Shown: positions 36,576-47,227, counted from the first letter of the stretch. The stretch: 64,000 nt of DNA from Deinococcus sp. QL22 (GCF_023370075.1 NZ_CP097149.1:2788001-2852000), one strand, 5' to 3'. The notes: generated from the sequence alone by a model not told the origin. Translations and numbers: made by a program.

Positions 36576-37277
36576 ATGCGGCGACTTTTTTTCCCGGCAC
36601 TGATCTTGTTGGCCTCAACAGCGTGGGCAGGCAACCGCCTGGACATCGTTCGAGTGGCGTTTTCGCCGTCCAGTCACCGGGTAGCAGCGATCACGTCCGG
36701 CGAACTCGACGGCAGCGGATTCGGCGCGGCGCAGGTAGATGTGCTGAATACCTCTACCGGAGCCACCGTTTACACCGCTCAAAAAGATGTGGATGAAGCG
36801 GCGGCCCCAGCTGTGTTGGCCCAACTCCTGACCTCTGCGCCTGTGGTCAATATTTTTGCCCAATCCGGTCTGAATCCGGGCGTTACGTCGGTGCCGCGTT
36901 ACCGCCGGGTGTATCCCACAGCCTATGCGTCGTGGTCGGACGGCATCGGGGCGGGGCAGAGTCGCACCACGTCGGTTTCATTGTGGACGGCGGGCATTGT
37001 CGCGCCCATCAAACTTGATGTGTTTCGCCTGCCGTCCAAGTGCCCGCAGGATTACTTCAACCCCGGCGATGTCGCGTCCGGCTTTCGCCTGAGTGTGCGG
37101 GGGCGTGTGGTATATCAAGACAAGACTTTGCCCGCTGCTCGCTCCTGCGCCGCCCGCTACAGCCTGGAGCGGGTGGACGTGCGGGGAAACCGCGCCCTGT
37201 TCACCTTGCGGGCCTACGGGATCGGCTTTGAAGGCCCGGACGCCGATCCCGTATTCGTGGCCGTCACGCTGAAGTAA
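36576..37277 (+). CDS. Secreted DUF2259-like protein
   Basis: 233 residues with a short signal peptide (MRRLFFPALILLASTAWAG). The mature region starts with IVRVAFSPSSHRVAAITSGELDG and resembles DUF2259, predicted secreted proteins whose function is unknown. It contains two Cys (FRLPSKCPQDYF and RSCAARYSLERV) that could form a disulfide in the envelope. It converges with the dioxygenase-esterase gene, the stops being 17 bases apart. Confidence 0.72.
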   Translation: MRRLFFPALILLASTAWAGNRLDIVRVAFSPSSHRVAAITSGELDGSGFGAAQVDVLNTSTGATVYTAQKDVDEAAAPAVLAQLLTSAPVVNIFAQSGLNPGVTSVPRYRRVYPTAYASWSDGIGAGQSRTTSVSLWTAGIVAPIKLDVFRLPSKCPQDYFNPGDVASGFRLSVRGRVVYQDKTLPAARSCAARYSLERVDVRGNRALFTLRAYGIGFEGPDADPVFVAVTLK

Positions 37278-37293
37278 GGCCAGAGCAGTAGGG

Positions 37294-38967
37294 CTAGACC
37301 AGCCCAGCTACGCCCTGCATCACGCGGCGCACGGCGTCCAGTTCGTCCTTGTTGATGGAATGTCCCAGCCCCGGATACACGCGGGCGTCTACTGCGGCCC
37401 CGCGCGATTTGAGGTGATCGGCGCTGGCCTGAAAGCGGCTGAGCGGAATATGGGCATCATCGGGCGCGACGCCCATAAACACGGGTGTGCCGCCTAAATC
37501 GCCGCCCTGATCCAGCGTAATCAGGCCGCCGCTGAGGGCCACCACGCCGCCCAAGCGTTGGCCCTGCGCGGCGGCACGGCTGGCATATTCCAGCGCCAGG
37601 CACGCGCCCTGAGAAAAGCCGCCCAGCACCACGTTTTCCGGCTTGATTCCCTGTTCTCCCAGTGCGTCTATCACCGCGCCCACCGCGCCCAAGGCCCGGT
37701 CTAAGTGGGGCTGGTTCTGCGCCACCGGAGCCAGAAACGACTGTGGATACCACGTGTTCCCCTCGGCTTGCGGGGCAAGGTAGGCAAAGGCGCTGAGGCT
37801 CAGATCGTCAGACAGGCTCAGAATGTCGGCTGCCGTGCCGCCGCGCCCGTGCAGCAGCACCATCGCCACCCGCGCCTCGGCCAAGGGGCGGCCCCCCGCA
37901 TACACCTGTACGCCGCCCGCTTCCTCGATATCTTCTGGCGCGGCATCCTGCGCTGCACTCAGGTCACGGTTGCCGATGGTCACACCATATTCCCGACTCA
38001 CGATTCTGGGCGCGTTGGCTTCTATGGCAGGGCGCTGGGCCTCGTACCACGCGGGCAATTTCAGGTGCTTGCCCAGTTCCTCTACGGGTTCGTCGTCAGG
38101 GAAACCGGGGGCGTCGGTGGCAATTTCAAACAGCACACCGTTCGGTTCCCGGAAGTAGATGGAATGAAAATACTGGCGGTCTTGCACGGGTGTGGGCCGG
38201 AAGCCTGCCGCCGTCAGCGATTGTAGGTAGGCCAGCTGCTCGGCGTCGCTCCGGGTACGCAGGGCCACGTGATGCACGCTGCCTGCCCCGAAGGTGCCGC
38301 GTGGCTGGCTGGGCCGTGCCACCACGTCTACAAACAGGCCCACGCCGCTGCCACTGCCCCGGAAGCGGGTGCGCTGGCCTGCGCTGGCCTCGTCGGTGCC
38401 GACTTCTATAAACCCGAGTTGCCCCACCAACAAGTCCCGCACGGGCTGGGTGTCGCCTACCCAGGCCGTGACCGAATGGAAGCCGCGCAGTTCGTGTTCG
38501 GCGGGCACGGGCGAGGCGGGCCAGGGCTCTACTTCCTGGCCGTCGTCGAAGACCAATTCCACCCAGGTTCCGTCCGGGTCTTCCAGCGTCAGCACGCGCT
38601 CGCCAAACCGCAAGTCTTCTTTCAGGGCAAAACCGTGGGCGCTCAGCCGCTCGCGCCAGTAGCCCTCGGAGGCACGCGGGGCGCTGTAAGCCGTTGCCAC
38701 CACTTCGCCGTTGCCCCGCACGCCCTTTTTGGCAGCAGGCCACGGAAAGTGCGTCATGATCGTGCCGGGCTGCCCCGTCAGGTCGCCGTAGTACAGGTGG
38801 TAGGTGCCGGGATCGTCAAAGTTTACCGTCACTTTGACCAGCCGTTGCCCCAGCGTCTGGGAATAAAAATCGATGTTGCGCTGCGGATCTTGTGCCATCA
38901 CGGTGACGTGGTGAAGGCCCTGCACAGGCGAAGTTCCCGGCGCGGAGGAAGCAGGAGAGAAGGTCAT
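37294..38967 (-). CDS. Ring-cleaving VOC dioxygenase fused to alpha/beta-hydrolase (MhqO-MhqD-like)
   Basis: 557 residues in two parts. Residues 10-320 form a tandem vicinal-oxygen-chelate dioxygenase: GLHHVTVMAQDPQRNIDFYS, the middle half opening ELRGFHSVTAWVGDT, then GSVHHVALRTRSDAEQLAYL and FREPNGVLFEIATDAPGF, which supplies the metal-binding Glu. Residues 365-557 form an esterase: VAMVLLHGRGGTAADILSL, nucleophile Ser in VLGGFSQGACLALEY, and His in YPGLGHSINKDEL. In Bacillus the separate enzymes MhqO and MhqD degrade hydroquinones. The DoxX and MarR genes nearby support this role. ATG 38967 chosen. Confidence 0.9.
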   Translation of the reverse strand: MTFSPASSAPGTSPVQGLHHVTVMAQDPQRNIDFYSQTLGQRLVKVTVNFDDPGTYHLYYGDLTGQPGTIMTHFPWPAAKKGVRGNGEVVATAYSAPRASEGYWRERLSAHGFALKEDLRFGERVLTLEDPDGTWVELVFDDGQEVEPWPASPVPAEHELRGFHSVTAWVGDTQPVRDLLVGQLGFIEVGTDEASAGQRTRFRGSGSGVGLFVDVVARPSQPRGTFGAGSVHHVALRTRSDAEQLAYLQSLTAAGFRPTPVQDRQYFHSIYFREPNGVLFEIATDAPGFPDDEPVEELGKHLKLPAWYEAQRPAIEANAPRIVSREYGVTIGNRDLSAAQDAAPEDIEEAGGVQVYAGGRPLAEARVAMVLLHGRGGTAADILSLSDDLSLSAFAYLAPQAEGNTWYPQSFLAPVAQNQPHLDRALGAVGAVIDALGEQGIKPENVVLGGFSQGACLALEYASRAAAQGQRLGGVVALSGGLITLDQGGDLGGTPVFMGVAPDDAHIPLSRFQASADHLKSRGAAVDARVYPGLGHSINKDELDAVRRVMQGVAGLV

Positions 38968-39174
38968 ATCACTAGAGTAGCTTAACATTGAACGATTTTA
39001 AAGTCAGCCCGAAGTTTCAGCCTCGCGCCCTCAACGAACCCTGAAGAATGGGTTCAGGCTATGAGCGAAAACAATGGGTCAGAGAGGGCAGATGTCTGGC
39101 TTTCAGTCCTCAGAATGAGGTGGCAGCCCAAGCCAGCGTAGAAATTCGTGTACGGGGGCTGGGAGGAATTCTGT

Positions 39175-39720
39175 ATGACCGACAATCATCACAGCCGTAC
39201 CCCACTTTCGTTCGCGGCACGTTTCAACCGGCTGGATTCGGCTGTGGTCGGCTGGTTCGGACGGCACGGCATCACGCTGCTGCGCCTCTCCATCGGCCTG
39301 ATTTTCTTCTGGTTCGGCGCCCTGAAATTCTTCCCCGGCGTCAGCACCGCCGAAGGCTTGGCCAACCGCACTATTTCGGTGCTGACCTTTGGTCTTGTGC
39401 CCGCCAATGTCAGTTTGCCCGTGCTGGCCGCGTGGGAATGCCTGATTGGGTTGGGGCTGCTGTCAGGGCGCTTCCTGCGGGCCACCTTATTTCTGCTGTT
39501 CGCGCAGATGGCCGGAACCTTTCTGCCGCTGCTGTTTTTCCCGGGCGAGACCTTTAAAATCTTTCCCTTCGTCCCCACTCTGGAGGGTCAGTACATCATC
39601 AAAAACTTCGTCATTATTTCGGCGGCGCTGGTGGTGGGGTCGACGGCACGCGGCGGACGCCTGATTACAGACCGAAAGGCGGCGCGGGTGGCCGAGGAGA
39701 TTCAGGCGCACCGGCCATAA
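39175..39720 (+). CDS. DoxX-family membrane protein
   Basis: 181 residues with four hydrophobic segments (about 35-55, 70-90, 97-117 and 140-160). The DoxX-like core reads LLRLSIGLIFFWFGALKFFP and then WECLIGLGLLSGRFLRATL. DoxX proteins are small membrane subunits linked to quinone or thiol redox chemistry; MhqP of the Bacillus quinone-stress regulon belongs here. The start has GGAGG nine bases upstream. It is divergent from the dioxygenase-esterase fusion, separated by 207 bases. Confidence 0.85.
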   Translation: MTDNHHSRTPLSFAARFNRLDSAVVGWFGRHGITLLRLSIGLIFFWFGALKFFPGVSTAEGLANRTISVLTFGLVPANVSLPVLAAWECLIGLGLLSGRFLRATLFLLFAQMAGTFLPLLFFPGETFKIFPFVPTLEGQYIIKNFVIISAALVVGSTARGGRLITDRKAARVAEEIQAHRP

Positions 39721-39920
39721 AGTGGGTTCTGGCGAAGAGGGAATCCGGGAAGTGCCGTGTAGGAACTGAAGAAGGCGTGCTGATCAGAGAAATTCTGGGT
39801 CAGGCACGCCAACAATCTCGTCGTTCGCACTGCCCTACAGCAGTTGTCCGAAGGGAAGCTTCAGAAGGCGTTGGTATGACGCTTCCCTCCACTGTTCCAT
39901 GAGATTTACTCACTCCGTTC

Positions 39921-39943
39921 GGTCAACATCAACATTGTTGACC
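39921..39943. promoter_or_regulatory. 23-bp palindrome beside the MarR gene
   Basis: GGTCAACA, a seven-base centre and TGTTGACC form a perfect 8+8 dyad; the centre itself contains CAACATTGTTG. It lies six bases after the marR-like stop and lacks a T-run on either strand, so it resembles an operator more than a terminator. Its position downstream of both DoxX and MarR genes is unusual for an operator. Confidence 0.4.
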
Positions 39944-39949
39944 ACTGCC

Positions 39950-40480
39950 CTAGTCCTCTGCCTTGGCTCTGATCTGCTCTGCTGTTCCCGCACGCCGTTT
40001 CCGACTTTTTTGCTGTGCTTCGTTTTCCTTAGCGGCCAATCCCAAGCCCAATTTGCGCGTCAGGGCCGCCAACTGAATCAGCTCTTCGGGCGTCAGGATG
40101 GTAAACAGGTCGTGAATGCCGCGCACATGCTGGGGCAGCACGCTTTCTATCAAGGCTTCACCCTGCGTGGTCAGCGACACGTTCACCACGCGGCGGTCTA
40201 CCGGGTCACGTTCACGGCGCACCAAATGATCACGCTCCAGATTGTCTATGACCATCGTCAGGTTGCCGCTGGAGCGCAGGATTTTGTCGGCCAGTTGGCG
40301 CTGACTCAGGGGGCCAAGGTGATACAGGGCCTCAATGACTCCAAATTGGCTGATGGTGAGGTCATAGGCGGCCAGATGACGGTTGGCAGCCACTTCTACG
40401 GCGTGTGCGGCACGCCAGAGCTTGATGTACGCCTCCAGCGCCCGGCGCTCCTCGGGCGTTCCAGAGTAACGGGTGGGCAT
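39950..40480 (-). CDS. MarR-family transcriptional regulator
   Basis: 176 residues. The winged helix is clear: YDLTISQFGVIEALYHLGPL, SQRQLADKILRSSGNLTMVI with recognition helix, DNLERDHLVRRERDPVDRR (wing), and VNVSLTTQGEALIESVLPQH. A basic C-terminal tail follows (RKRRAGTAEQIRAKAED). Together with the neighbouring dioxygenase-esterase and DoxX genes it resembles the MhqR-controlled quinone-stress group. ATG 40480 is chosen because the upstream frame extension covers a terminator hairpin. Confidence 0.92.
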   Translation of the reverse strand: MPTRYSGTPEERRALEAYIKLWRAAHAVEVAANRHLAAYDLTISQFGVIEALYHLGPLSQRQLADKILRSSGNLTMVIDNLERDHLVRRERDPVDRRVVNVSLTTQGEALIESVLPQHVRGIHDLFTILTPEELIQLAALTRKLGLGLAAKENEAQQKSRKRRAGTAEQIRAKAED

Positions 40481-40574
40481 ATAGGCGTTATCCTCAGGGT
40501 CAGCGGCCAGAAAATCAAGCCGGAATGTCCAGCGGTACAGTTGGCACCGGGCGGCGCAGTCCGGGATCAGGGCC

Positions 40575-40617
40575 AAAAAGGCAGGCTGGCAACGCCAAAA
40601 CTCAGCGGGGCCAGCCT
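40575..40617 (-). terminator. Terminator of the class I aminotransferase gene
   Basis: On the minus strand AGGCTGGC (40617-40610) pairs with GCCAGCCT (40590-40583), followed three bases later by five T (40579-40575). It lies about 40 bases beyond the aminotransferase stop. Confidence 0.7.
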
Positions 40618-40657
40618 CTTTTTGTGCCGGATACAAACTCGCCTGCTCAGGCCGTGT

Positions 40658-41983
40658 TTAGGCGGTCTTGCCCGCCCGGTACTCCTCTGTCGCCAGCCGA
40701 ATGCAGGTGGCGACTGCTTTCATGGCGGTCAGCACCTCGGCTTCGGGTGGGCGTGTGGGAGCCAGGCGGATATTGCGCCCGGTGGGGTCTTTGCCGCCCG
40801 GATAGGTGGCCCCGGCGGGGGTCAGGCTTACTCCGGCCATGTCTGCAAGCTGCACCACCCGCGCCGCCACAGGTTCGGTGGTATCGAGGCTAACAAAGTA
40901 GCCGCCCTTGGGGGTTGTCCACGTGGCGTACTCGCCCGATTCGCCCAACTCCTGCGCCAGAGTGGTATACACGGCCTGAAACTTGGGCGCGATCAGGCGG
41001 GCGTGGTCACGCATCAAACCTTCTAACCCGCCCTCGTACTGGGCCAAAAAGCGCACGTGGCGGGCCTGCTCCAGCTTGTTCGGCCCGATGCTCTGGGCAT
41101 TCAGGTACTTGGTGGCCCAGGCGATATTGTCTTCGCTGCTACCCACGAAGCCCAGGCCGCCGCTGGCAAACGTGACCTTGCTGGTGCTGGCAAACACGAA
41201 AGCGCGGTCAGGGAATCCGGCGTCGCGGCACAGCGTCACAAAGTTGACTGGCGCGTCCTGGTCGGTGTCCGACAGGTGATGCACCCGGTAGGCATCATCG
41301 GCAAAGATGGTGAAATCTGCCGCCGCCGCCTTGATTCCGGCCAGTTTTGCCGCTTTTGCTGCGCTGATGCTTTCGCCGCCTGGATTGGAATAGGTGGGCA
41401 CGAACAGCACACCCTTGACCGAAGCGTCGCGGCCCGCAATCCGGGCAATGGCGTCTACGTCGGGGCCATCGGGCTGCATAGGCACGGTCAGGAGTTCGAA
41501 GCCCAGCGTTTCCAGCAGCAAAAAGTGACGGTCATAGCCGGGCAGGGTCACGATCATTTTGGGTTTCTGGCTGTCCAGCAGCTTGACCCAGCCGCCGGTG
41601 CTGCCCCTGACGCCGTGCAGCAGGGCAAAACTCAGCAGCAGGCCCTGCAACTCCAGGCTGGAATTGTTCCAGACCAGCATGTTCTCGGCCTTCAGGTCCA
41701 GGTAGGCGGCAAACAGCGCCCGCGCACTGGGCAGACCGTGGACGCCGCCCGGATAATTGCGGAGGTCAAGGCCGTCCTGGTGCGTATCGGTTTCGCCCAG
41801 CGCGGTCAGAAGGCCGTTTGACAGGTCAAAATCGGCGTCTGAGGGTTGCCCGCGCTGCATATTCAGCTTCAGCCCTTGCCCCTGCAATTCTGCATAGGCC
41901 GCCTGTGCGTGCGCCAAGCCCGACTGCGCCGAGCCAGACTGTGTTAAGTCAGATTGCGCTGGAGTGGTCGCGTCCGTTGTCAT
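40658..41983 (-). CDS. Aspartate aminotransferase-type PLP enzyme (AspT/Asp_aminotransf family)
   Basis: 441 residues, related to the long aspartate aminotransferases of actinobacteria (class Ic-like) rather than to the enzyme at 7977. The first 25 residues are Gln/Ser-rich with SQSGSAQSGLA-type repeats. The family core shows LNMQRGQPSDADFDLSNGLL, RNYPGGVHGLPSARALFA, VPTYSNPGGESISAAKAAKL, FADDAYRVHHLSD and the PLP lysine in FASTSKVTFASGGLGFVGSS near residue 270. It is upstream of the MarR gene on the same strand but separated by a terminator, so the association with quinone stress is probably accidental. Confidence 0.9.
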   Translation of the reverse strand: MTTDATTPAQSDLTQSGSAQSGLAHAQAAYAELQGQGLKLNMQRGQPSDADFDLSNGLLTALGETDTHQDGLDLRNYPGGVHGLPSARALFAAYLDLKAENMLVWNNSSLELQGLLLSFALLHGVRGSTGGWVKLLDSQKPKMIVTLPGYDRHFLLLETLGFELLTVPMQPDGPDVDAIARIAGRDASVKGVLFVPTYSNPGGESISAAKAAKLAGIKAAAADFTIFADDAYRVHHLSDTDQDAPVNFVTLCRDAGFPDRAFVFASTSKVTFASGGLGFVGSSEDNIAWATKYLNAQSIGPNKLEQARHVRFLAQYEGGLEGLMRDHARLIAPKFQAVYTTLAQELGESGEYATWTTPKGGYFVSLDTTEPVAARVVQLADMAGVSLTPAGATYPGGKDPTGRNIRLAPTRPPEAEVLTAMKAVATCIRLATEEYRAGKTA

Positions 41984-42268
41984 ACCAGTAGGGTAACGGT
42001 CTGAAAGGCCGAGTGCAGCGAGTTATGTAGGGCGGCCAGAAGAGCTGAACCCCTCCTGGCCTTCCCAACCTGATTTTTGTTAATATTCTTACATCCCCTC
42101 ATGGGCGGCAGGCTTATGCTTCTTGCCGCGTTCACCCAAGGGCATTTACATTCCGTTTGTTCATTTTCGTTTCTGTCCATTCATTTTCCAGCGCCTTTCT
42201 TTCTGCCGCCCCGCGCCAAGTGCTCCAAGCCAAATGCGCCGTGTGGCCCCCAAACAGGAGAATTCCCA

Positions 42269-42832
<564 letters not shown>

Positions 42833-42847
42833 TAGCCGTTCCCCAAC

Positions 42848-43930
42848 ATGCCTGATCCTCACCTTGACCCGGACGCGGTGCTGGCGCAACTGGCCTTTAC
42901 CCTGCCGCCGGAGCGCATCGCCCAATCGGGTGCAGAACCCCGCGACTCCTCCCGCCTGATGAGGGTGAACGGGGAAATAGAGCATCTGCTTTTCCGCGAC
43001 TTGCCGGGGCTGTTGCAACCCGGCGATCTGCTGGTTTTCAACGAAAGCCGGGTCATTCCGGCCCGTGTAATGGCCCGCAAACCCATGCAGAACGGCTTCG
43101 GCGGTGGGCAAGTCGAAGTGATGCTGCTCCGCGAGGAATACGGGACAGACCTGGGGGCGCACATCTGGTCGGCTTACCTGAAACCCGCCCGCCGCGCTGG
43201 CCCCGAACTTCTCCTCGGCCCGTCCGACGCTCCCCACCGCGCCGAAATCATGGGCCAATTGGATGACGGCGCACGCCTGCTGCGCTTCGACCACGACATC
43301 AAGCCGCACCTGGACACCATCGGGCGCTTGCCGCTGCCGCCCTACATCGACGCGGGCGACAACGACGAACGCTGGCGCGAACGCTATCAGACGGTGTACG
43401 CCCGTGAACCCGGCAGCGTGGCGGCTCCCACGGCGGGTCTGCATTTCACGCCCGAACTGCTGGCCGAGTTGGACAGCATGGGCGTGGGGCGCACCGCCAT
43501 CACCCTGCACGTGGGCGCAGGAACCTTCCGCCCGATTTCCGGCAGTGTGGCCGACCACGTGATGCACGCCGAACGCTATTCCATCAGCGCGGCCACCGCC
43601 AAGGCCATCAACACGGCTAGGGCAGAGGGCCGACGCATCGTGGCTGTGGGCACAACGACTGTGCGGGCGCTGGAAAGTGCGGTGGATACGGCTGGGCTGG
43701 TACAACCGGGCGTGGGCGACACCCAGATTTTCATCACCCCTGGAACGCCTGTGCGCGTGCCCGATCTGCTGATTACCAATCTGCACTTACCCGGAAGCAC
43801 CTTGCTGCTGTTGGTGGCGGCCTTCGCGGGTGTAGACCGTATCCAGGCCGCGTATGCCGCCGCGCTGGACGGGGAATACCGGTTCTATTCGCTAGGCGAT
43901 GCGATGATTCTGGAGCGGATGGGGCTGTAA
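42848..43930 (+). CDS. queA: S-adenosylmethionine:tRNA ribosyltransferase-isomerase QueA
   Basis: Transfers and isomerises the ribosyl group of SAM onto 7-aminomethyl-7-deazaguanine in tRNA, giving epoxyqueuosine. 360 residues, the usual length. Diagnostic stretches are LPPERIAQSGAEPRDSSRLM, LLVFNESRVIPARVMARK, LPLPPYID, RYQTVYAREPGSVAAPTAGL, HFTPELL, ITLHVGAGTFRPISG and NLHLPGSTLLLLVAAFAG near the C-terminus. No other queuosine gene is in the window. It follows the NYN nuclease gene closely. Confidence 0.98.
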   Translation: MPDPHLDPDAVLAQLAFTLPPERIAQSGAEPRDSSRLMRVNGEIEHLLFRDLPGLLQPGDLLVFNESRVIPARVMARKPMQNGFGGGQVEVMLLREEYGTDLGAHIWSAYLKPARRAGPELLLGPSDAPHRAEIMGQLDDGARLLRFDHDIKPHLDTIGRLPLPPYIDAGDNDERWRERYQTVYAREPGSVAAPTAGLHFTPELLAELDSMGVGRTAITLHVGAGTFRPISGSVADHVMHAERYSISAATAKAINTARAEGRRIVAVGTTTVRALESAVDTAGLVQPGVGDTQIFITPGTPVRVPDLLITNLHLPGSTLLLLVAAFAGVDRIQAAYAAALDGEYRFYSLGDAMILERMGL

Positions 43931-44055
43931 GTGATCAATGGTAGTGGAAACGTACACATGAGCTCTAGTGCTGTTGCCAAATTCAAAGCCGACAACTCTG
44001 ATCGTTCTGCCCACCAAAGTTATTCCTACGTTCCATGATCCACCTACCACAACTT

Positions 44056-45009
44056 CTACACTCCCTTCTTCAGCATCATCCACGCCGCTTCCCGCACAAA
44101 CCCTAGCCGCTCATTGATTCCGAGCATAGGCGCGTTGCTGCTGTGATTCCCCGTGCGAACATGGGTAAAACCGCGTGCCAGCGCAGCGCGGGCCGACGCC
44201 AGCTTGAGGGCGTAAGCGATACTGTTGCCGCGCCAGTCGGCCAGCACGCCCGTCAGCCCATTGCGGAGCGTGTGAGGCGCAGCGTTGCTCACGGCATACA
44301 GTTCATTCACTCCCACCCACTCTCCATCCGGGGCAATAGCCATAAATAAGCCCACCGGGTCGATTGCATCCACGATCCGCAACTGCCACGTTTCAAAGGG
44401 CCACACCTTGACCGGAGAAGTGCTGGGCACATCGCGCAGGAGGGTGGTGATCAGGGTATACAATCGGAATTGCTGCGGTTCGTCAAACGCCCCCAGTTCA
44501 CTCAGTGGCCGAATCTGGATTCCGGCAGCCTGAGCTTTGTGCTCCTGCGCGGCAAAGGCGACAAAGTCCAACCCGGTCAGGTCAAGCGTGCTGCTCCACA
44601 TCCGGTCATGCTCGCGGTAGCCGTGCGATTGCAGCAGCGGCAACTCCCACCAGTCCTCCCGTACACGGCTCAGCAGGGTGTGTGCGCCGTATTCGGCAGC
44701 CACCGCTTCAGCCCGTGCCAGCAGCACTTTTCCTAACGTGGTGTGGCTGAGCAGGGTGCATACTGAAATACTCAGCCAGCCCTCGTGTGAGTCGCTGCGG
44801 GGCGTGTCCACTTCATACATCCCGCCCCAGACACCGTTTTCTTCTATTACTCCGCGCCTGTGTACCTCTGCGGGCAGGTATCCACGCTCCAGCCGCTCCA
44901 GTTCGGCGGCAGTGGTGGGCGCGTCGGGGTGCGCGGCGCTCAACAATTCAGCCAGGCGGTTCAGGTCAGTCGGAGTCTTCCAGGTCAGTTCGGGCGGCAG
45001 GTCAACCAT
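44056..45009 (-). CDS. GNAT-family acetyltransferase with two domains
   Basis: 317 residues. A degenerate N-terminal GNAT-like half ([40 protein letters not shown]) is followed by a complete C-terminal one: [40 protein letters not shown] (acetyl-CoA loop, D-W-R-G-x-x-I/L-A) and [19 protein letters not shown]. That DWRG-to-NERLGF pattern is typical of mycothiol-synthase-like GNAT proteins; the acceptor is unknown. ATG 45009 is preferred to one five codons upstream. It is divergent from the M3 peptidase gene. Confidence 0.85.
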   Translation of the reverse strand: MVDLPPELTWKTPTDLNRLAELLSAAHPDAPTTAAELERLERGYLPAEVHRRGVIEENGVWGGMYEVDTPRSDSHEGWLSISVCTLLSHTTLGKVLLARAEAVAAEYGAHTLLSRVREDWWELPLLQSHGYREHDRMWSSTLDLTGLDFVAFAAQEHKAQAAGIQIRPLSELGAFDEPQQFRLYTLITTLLRDVPSTSPVKVWPFETWQLRIVDAIDPVGLFMAIAPDGEWVGVNELYAVSNAAPHTLRNGLTGVLADWRGNSIAYALKLASARAALARGFTHVRTGNHSSNAPMLGINERLGFVREAAWMMLKKGV

Positions 45010-45104
45010 GCACCAGCACAGCACGGCCCCGCCCTCCGCACATCCGCCATTCGGCTTGTCGCAATCTTCGTCCCGGCGCCATTCCGGCTGTCTATACTCA
45101 GTCT

Positions 45105-47171
45105 ATGAGCAATCCAACACCTGTGGAGAGCAGCAACCCGCTGCTGAACGTCGGCTTCCGCATTCCCTTCGACCAGATTCGTGCCGAACACGCCGAAGAA
45201 GCCATCGACACGCTGATTGCCGCCACGCAGACCCGCCTGGATCATCTGGCGGCGGCGGGCGAGCGCGGCTTCGAGGGCTTCATGGCCGATCTGGACGGCC
45301 TTACGGCCCAACTGCAAACTGTCAGTACCATCGTGTACCACCTCGACAGCGTGATCAGCGACGAGTCGTGGCAGGCGGCCAAAAAAGCCATCATTCCCAA
45401 GGTCAGCGAGTTCTACACGCAACTCAGCCTGCACCCCGGGTTGTGGGCCGCCGTCAAAGCGTTTGCCGACACTGATGCGGGCCGCGCCCTCGACCCGGTG
45501 CGGGCGCGTCACCTGAAACTGACCATCGACGAATTCCGCCGCGAAGGGGCCGACCTGCCCGCCCAGCAAAAAGACCGCCTGATGGCCCTGAATACCCAGT
45601 TGGCCCAGATCACCAACGAGTTTTCCAAGAATGTGCTGGATTCCACCGCCGCCTTTGAACTGTACGTGTCTACTGAACGCTTGGCGGGCGTGCCGCAACG
45701 TGTACTGGACGCCACCCGCGCCGATGCAGAGACTCACGGGAAAGAGGGCCACCGCCTGACGCTGCATATGCCGGTCGTGGAACCCATCCTGACCTATGCC
45801 GATGACCGCGAGCTGCGCCGCGAGTTGTGGGAGGCGTCGCAGAGTACGGGCGTGCAGGAAGGCCGCGACAACCGCCCACTGGTACGCGACATCCTGAAGC
45901 TGCGCCGCGAGCAGGCCCGCTTGCTGGGCTTCCGCGACTTTGCCGACTATGTGCTGGAAGACCGCATGACGGGTGGGGGAGACGTTCCCCTGAAGTTCCT
46001 GCGCGACCTGGAAATCCGCACCCGCCCCGCCTACGAGCAGGAAAATGCAGATCTGGACGCTTTTTATCGCCAGCACGCCGGAGCCTACGCCCCCGCACTG
46101 ACGGGCTGGGATATCGGCTACTGGGCCGAGAAGCAGCGCCAGGCCGAATACGACTTCGACGAGGAGGCCCTGCGTCCCTACTTCCCGCTTGACCGCGTGA
46201 TGAACGGCATGTTCGACATCGTGACCCGGATTTTCGGCGTGACCGTGAAGGAATCGAGCGCCCCCGTCTGGCATCCCGAGGTTCGGTTCTATGACATTCA
46301 GGACGAATCTGGCACGCACATCGCCAGCTTTTATACCGACTGGTTCCCCCGCGACACCAAACGCAGCGGCGCGTGGATGAACGGCCTGATGACGGGTGGC
46401 CCCCGTGCCAGTGTTAAAGGGGAGCAGGGTGTAGAACCCCACCTGGGCCTGATGTGCGGCAACATGACCCCCCCCAGCGGCGACACGCCCGCGCTGCTGT
46501 CTATCCGCGAGGTGGAAACCGTGTTCCACGAATTCGGCCACCTGCTGCACCACGCCCTCTCGCGTGTGCCAGTACGCAGCCTCAGCGGAACGCGTGTGGC
46601 CTGGGATTTTGTAGAGTTGCCCAGCCAGATCATGGAAAACTGGGTGGCCGAACGCGATGCGCTGGACTTGATCGCCGCCCACTGGCAGACTGGAGAACCC
46701 CTGCCCGCCGACCTGTTTGACCGCATGACCCGTGCCCGCAATTTCCGCGCCGCCAATACGTCTATGCGCCAGTACTCGTTTGGCCTGATGGATCTCACGC
46801 TGCACGTGGAATTTGACCCGGAAGGTGACGAAGACCCGATTGCGGTGGCCCGCGACGTGATGGCCCGCTTTTACCCCTACCCGCTGGCCGAAGACTACGC
46901 CCGCGCCGCGCAATTTGGGCACCTGTTCAGCAGTCCGGTGGGCTACGGCGCTGGCTACTACTCCTACAAGTGGGCCGAAGTGCTGGACGCCGACGCCTTC
47001 TCGCGCTTTGCCGCCGAGGGTATCTTCAACCGCGAAACGGGCCGCGCCTTCGTGGACGCCGTTCTGAGCCGGGGCAACAGCGCCGAAGCCGCGCAACTGT
47101 ACCAGGAGTTCATGGGTCGTGGCCCAGATCCCGACGCCCTGCTGCGCCGCAGTGGATTACTCAAGGCCTAA
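45105..47171 (+). CDS. M3-family oligopeptidase (oligopeptidase A/dipeptidyl carboxypeptidase type)
   Basis: Cytoplasmic zinc peptidase that finishes the breakdown of short peptides. 688 residues, matching PrlC/Dcp length. The zinc motif HEFGH is at about 475-479 in [15 protein letters not shown], with a downstream Glu in [13 protein letters not shown]. Other conserved parts are [16 protein letters not shown] near 265 and [19 protein letters not shown] near 407. No signal peptide. Start ATG 45105 ([14 protein letters not shown]); the frame is open far upstream inside the divergent gene and that extension is rejected. Confidence 0.94.
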   Translation: MSNPTPVESSNPLLNVGFRIPFDQIRAEHAEEAIDTLIAATQTRLDHLAAAGERGFEGFMADLDGLTAQLQTVSTIVYHLDSVISDESWQAAKKAIIPKVSEFYTQLSLHPGLWAAVKAFADTDAGRALDPVRARHLKLTIDEFRREGADLPAQQKDRLMALNTQLAQITNEFSKNVLDSTAAFELYVSTERLAGVPQRVLDATRADAETHGKEGHRLTLHMPVVEPILTYADDRELRRELWEASQSTGVQEGRDNRPLVRDILKLRREQARLLGFRDFADYVLEDRMTGGGDVPLKFLRDLEIRTRPAYEQENADLDAFYRQHAGAYAPALTGWDIGYWAEKQRQAEYDFDEEALRPYFPLDRVMNGMFDIVTRIFGVTVKESSAPVWHPEVRFYDIQDESGTHIASFYTDWFPRDTKRSGAWMNGLMTGGPRASVKGEQGVEPHLGLMCGNMTPPSGDTPALLSIREVETVFHEFGHLLHHALSRVPVRSLSGTRVAWDFVELPSQIMENWVAERDALDLIAAHWQTGEPLPADLFDRMTRARNFRAANTSMRQYSFGLMDLTLHVEFDPEGDEDPIAVARDVMARFYPYPLAEDYARAAQFGHLFSSPVGYGAGYYSYKWAEVLDADAFSRFAAEGIFNRETGRAFVDAVLSRGNSAEAAQLYQEFMGRGPDPDALLRRSGLLKA

Positions 47172-47199
47172 GCTCAGCGTCTCATTTGGATGAGAGGAC

Positions 47200-47227
47200 G
47201 GCGTTGCTCCGTGCAGCGTCGCCTTTT
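47200..47227 (+). terminator. Probable terminator of the M3 peptidase gene
   Basis: GGCGTTGCT (47200-47208) and AGCGTCGCC (47215-47223) pair with two mismatches and are followed by TTTTCTC, 30 bases past the stop. A smaller CTCAT/ATGAG hairpin precedes it. Confidence 0.5.

Noticed and set aside
44787..45104. Upstream extension of the M3 peptidase frame
   Set aside because: It lies within the divergent GNAT gene and its Arg/Ser-rich sequence is not part of the M3 family.
44985..47096. A 703-codon open frame antisense to the M3 peptidase gene
   Set aside because: The opposite strand encodes the HEFGH metallopeptidase; this frame has no recognisable features.
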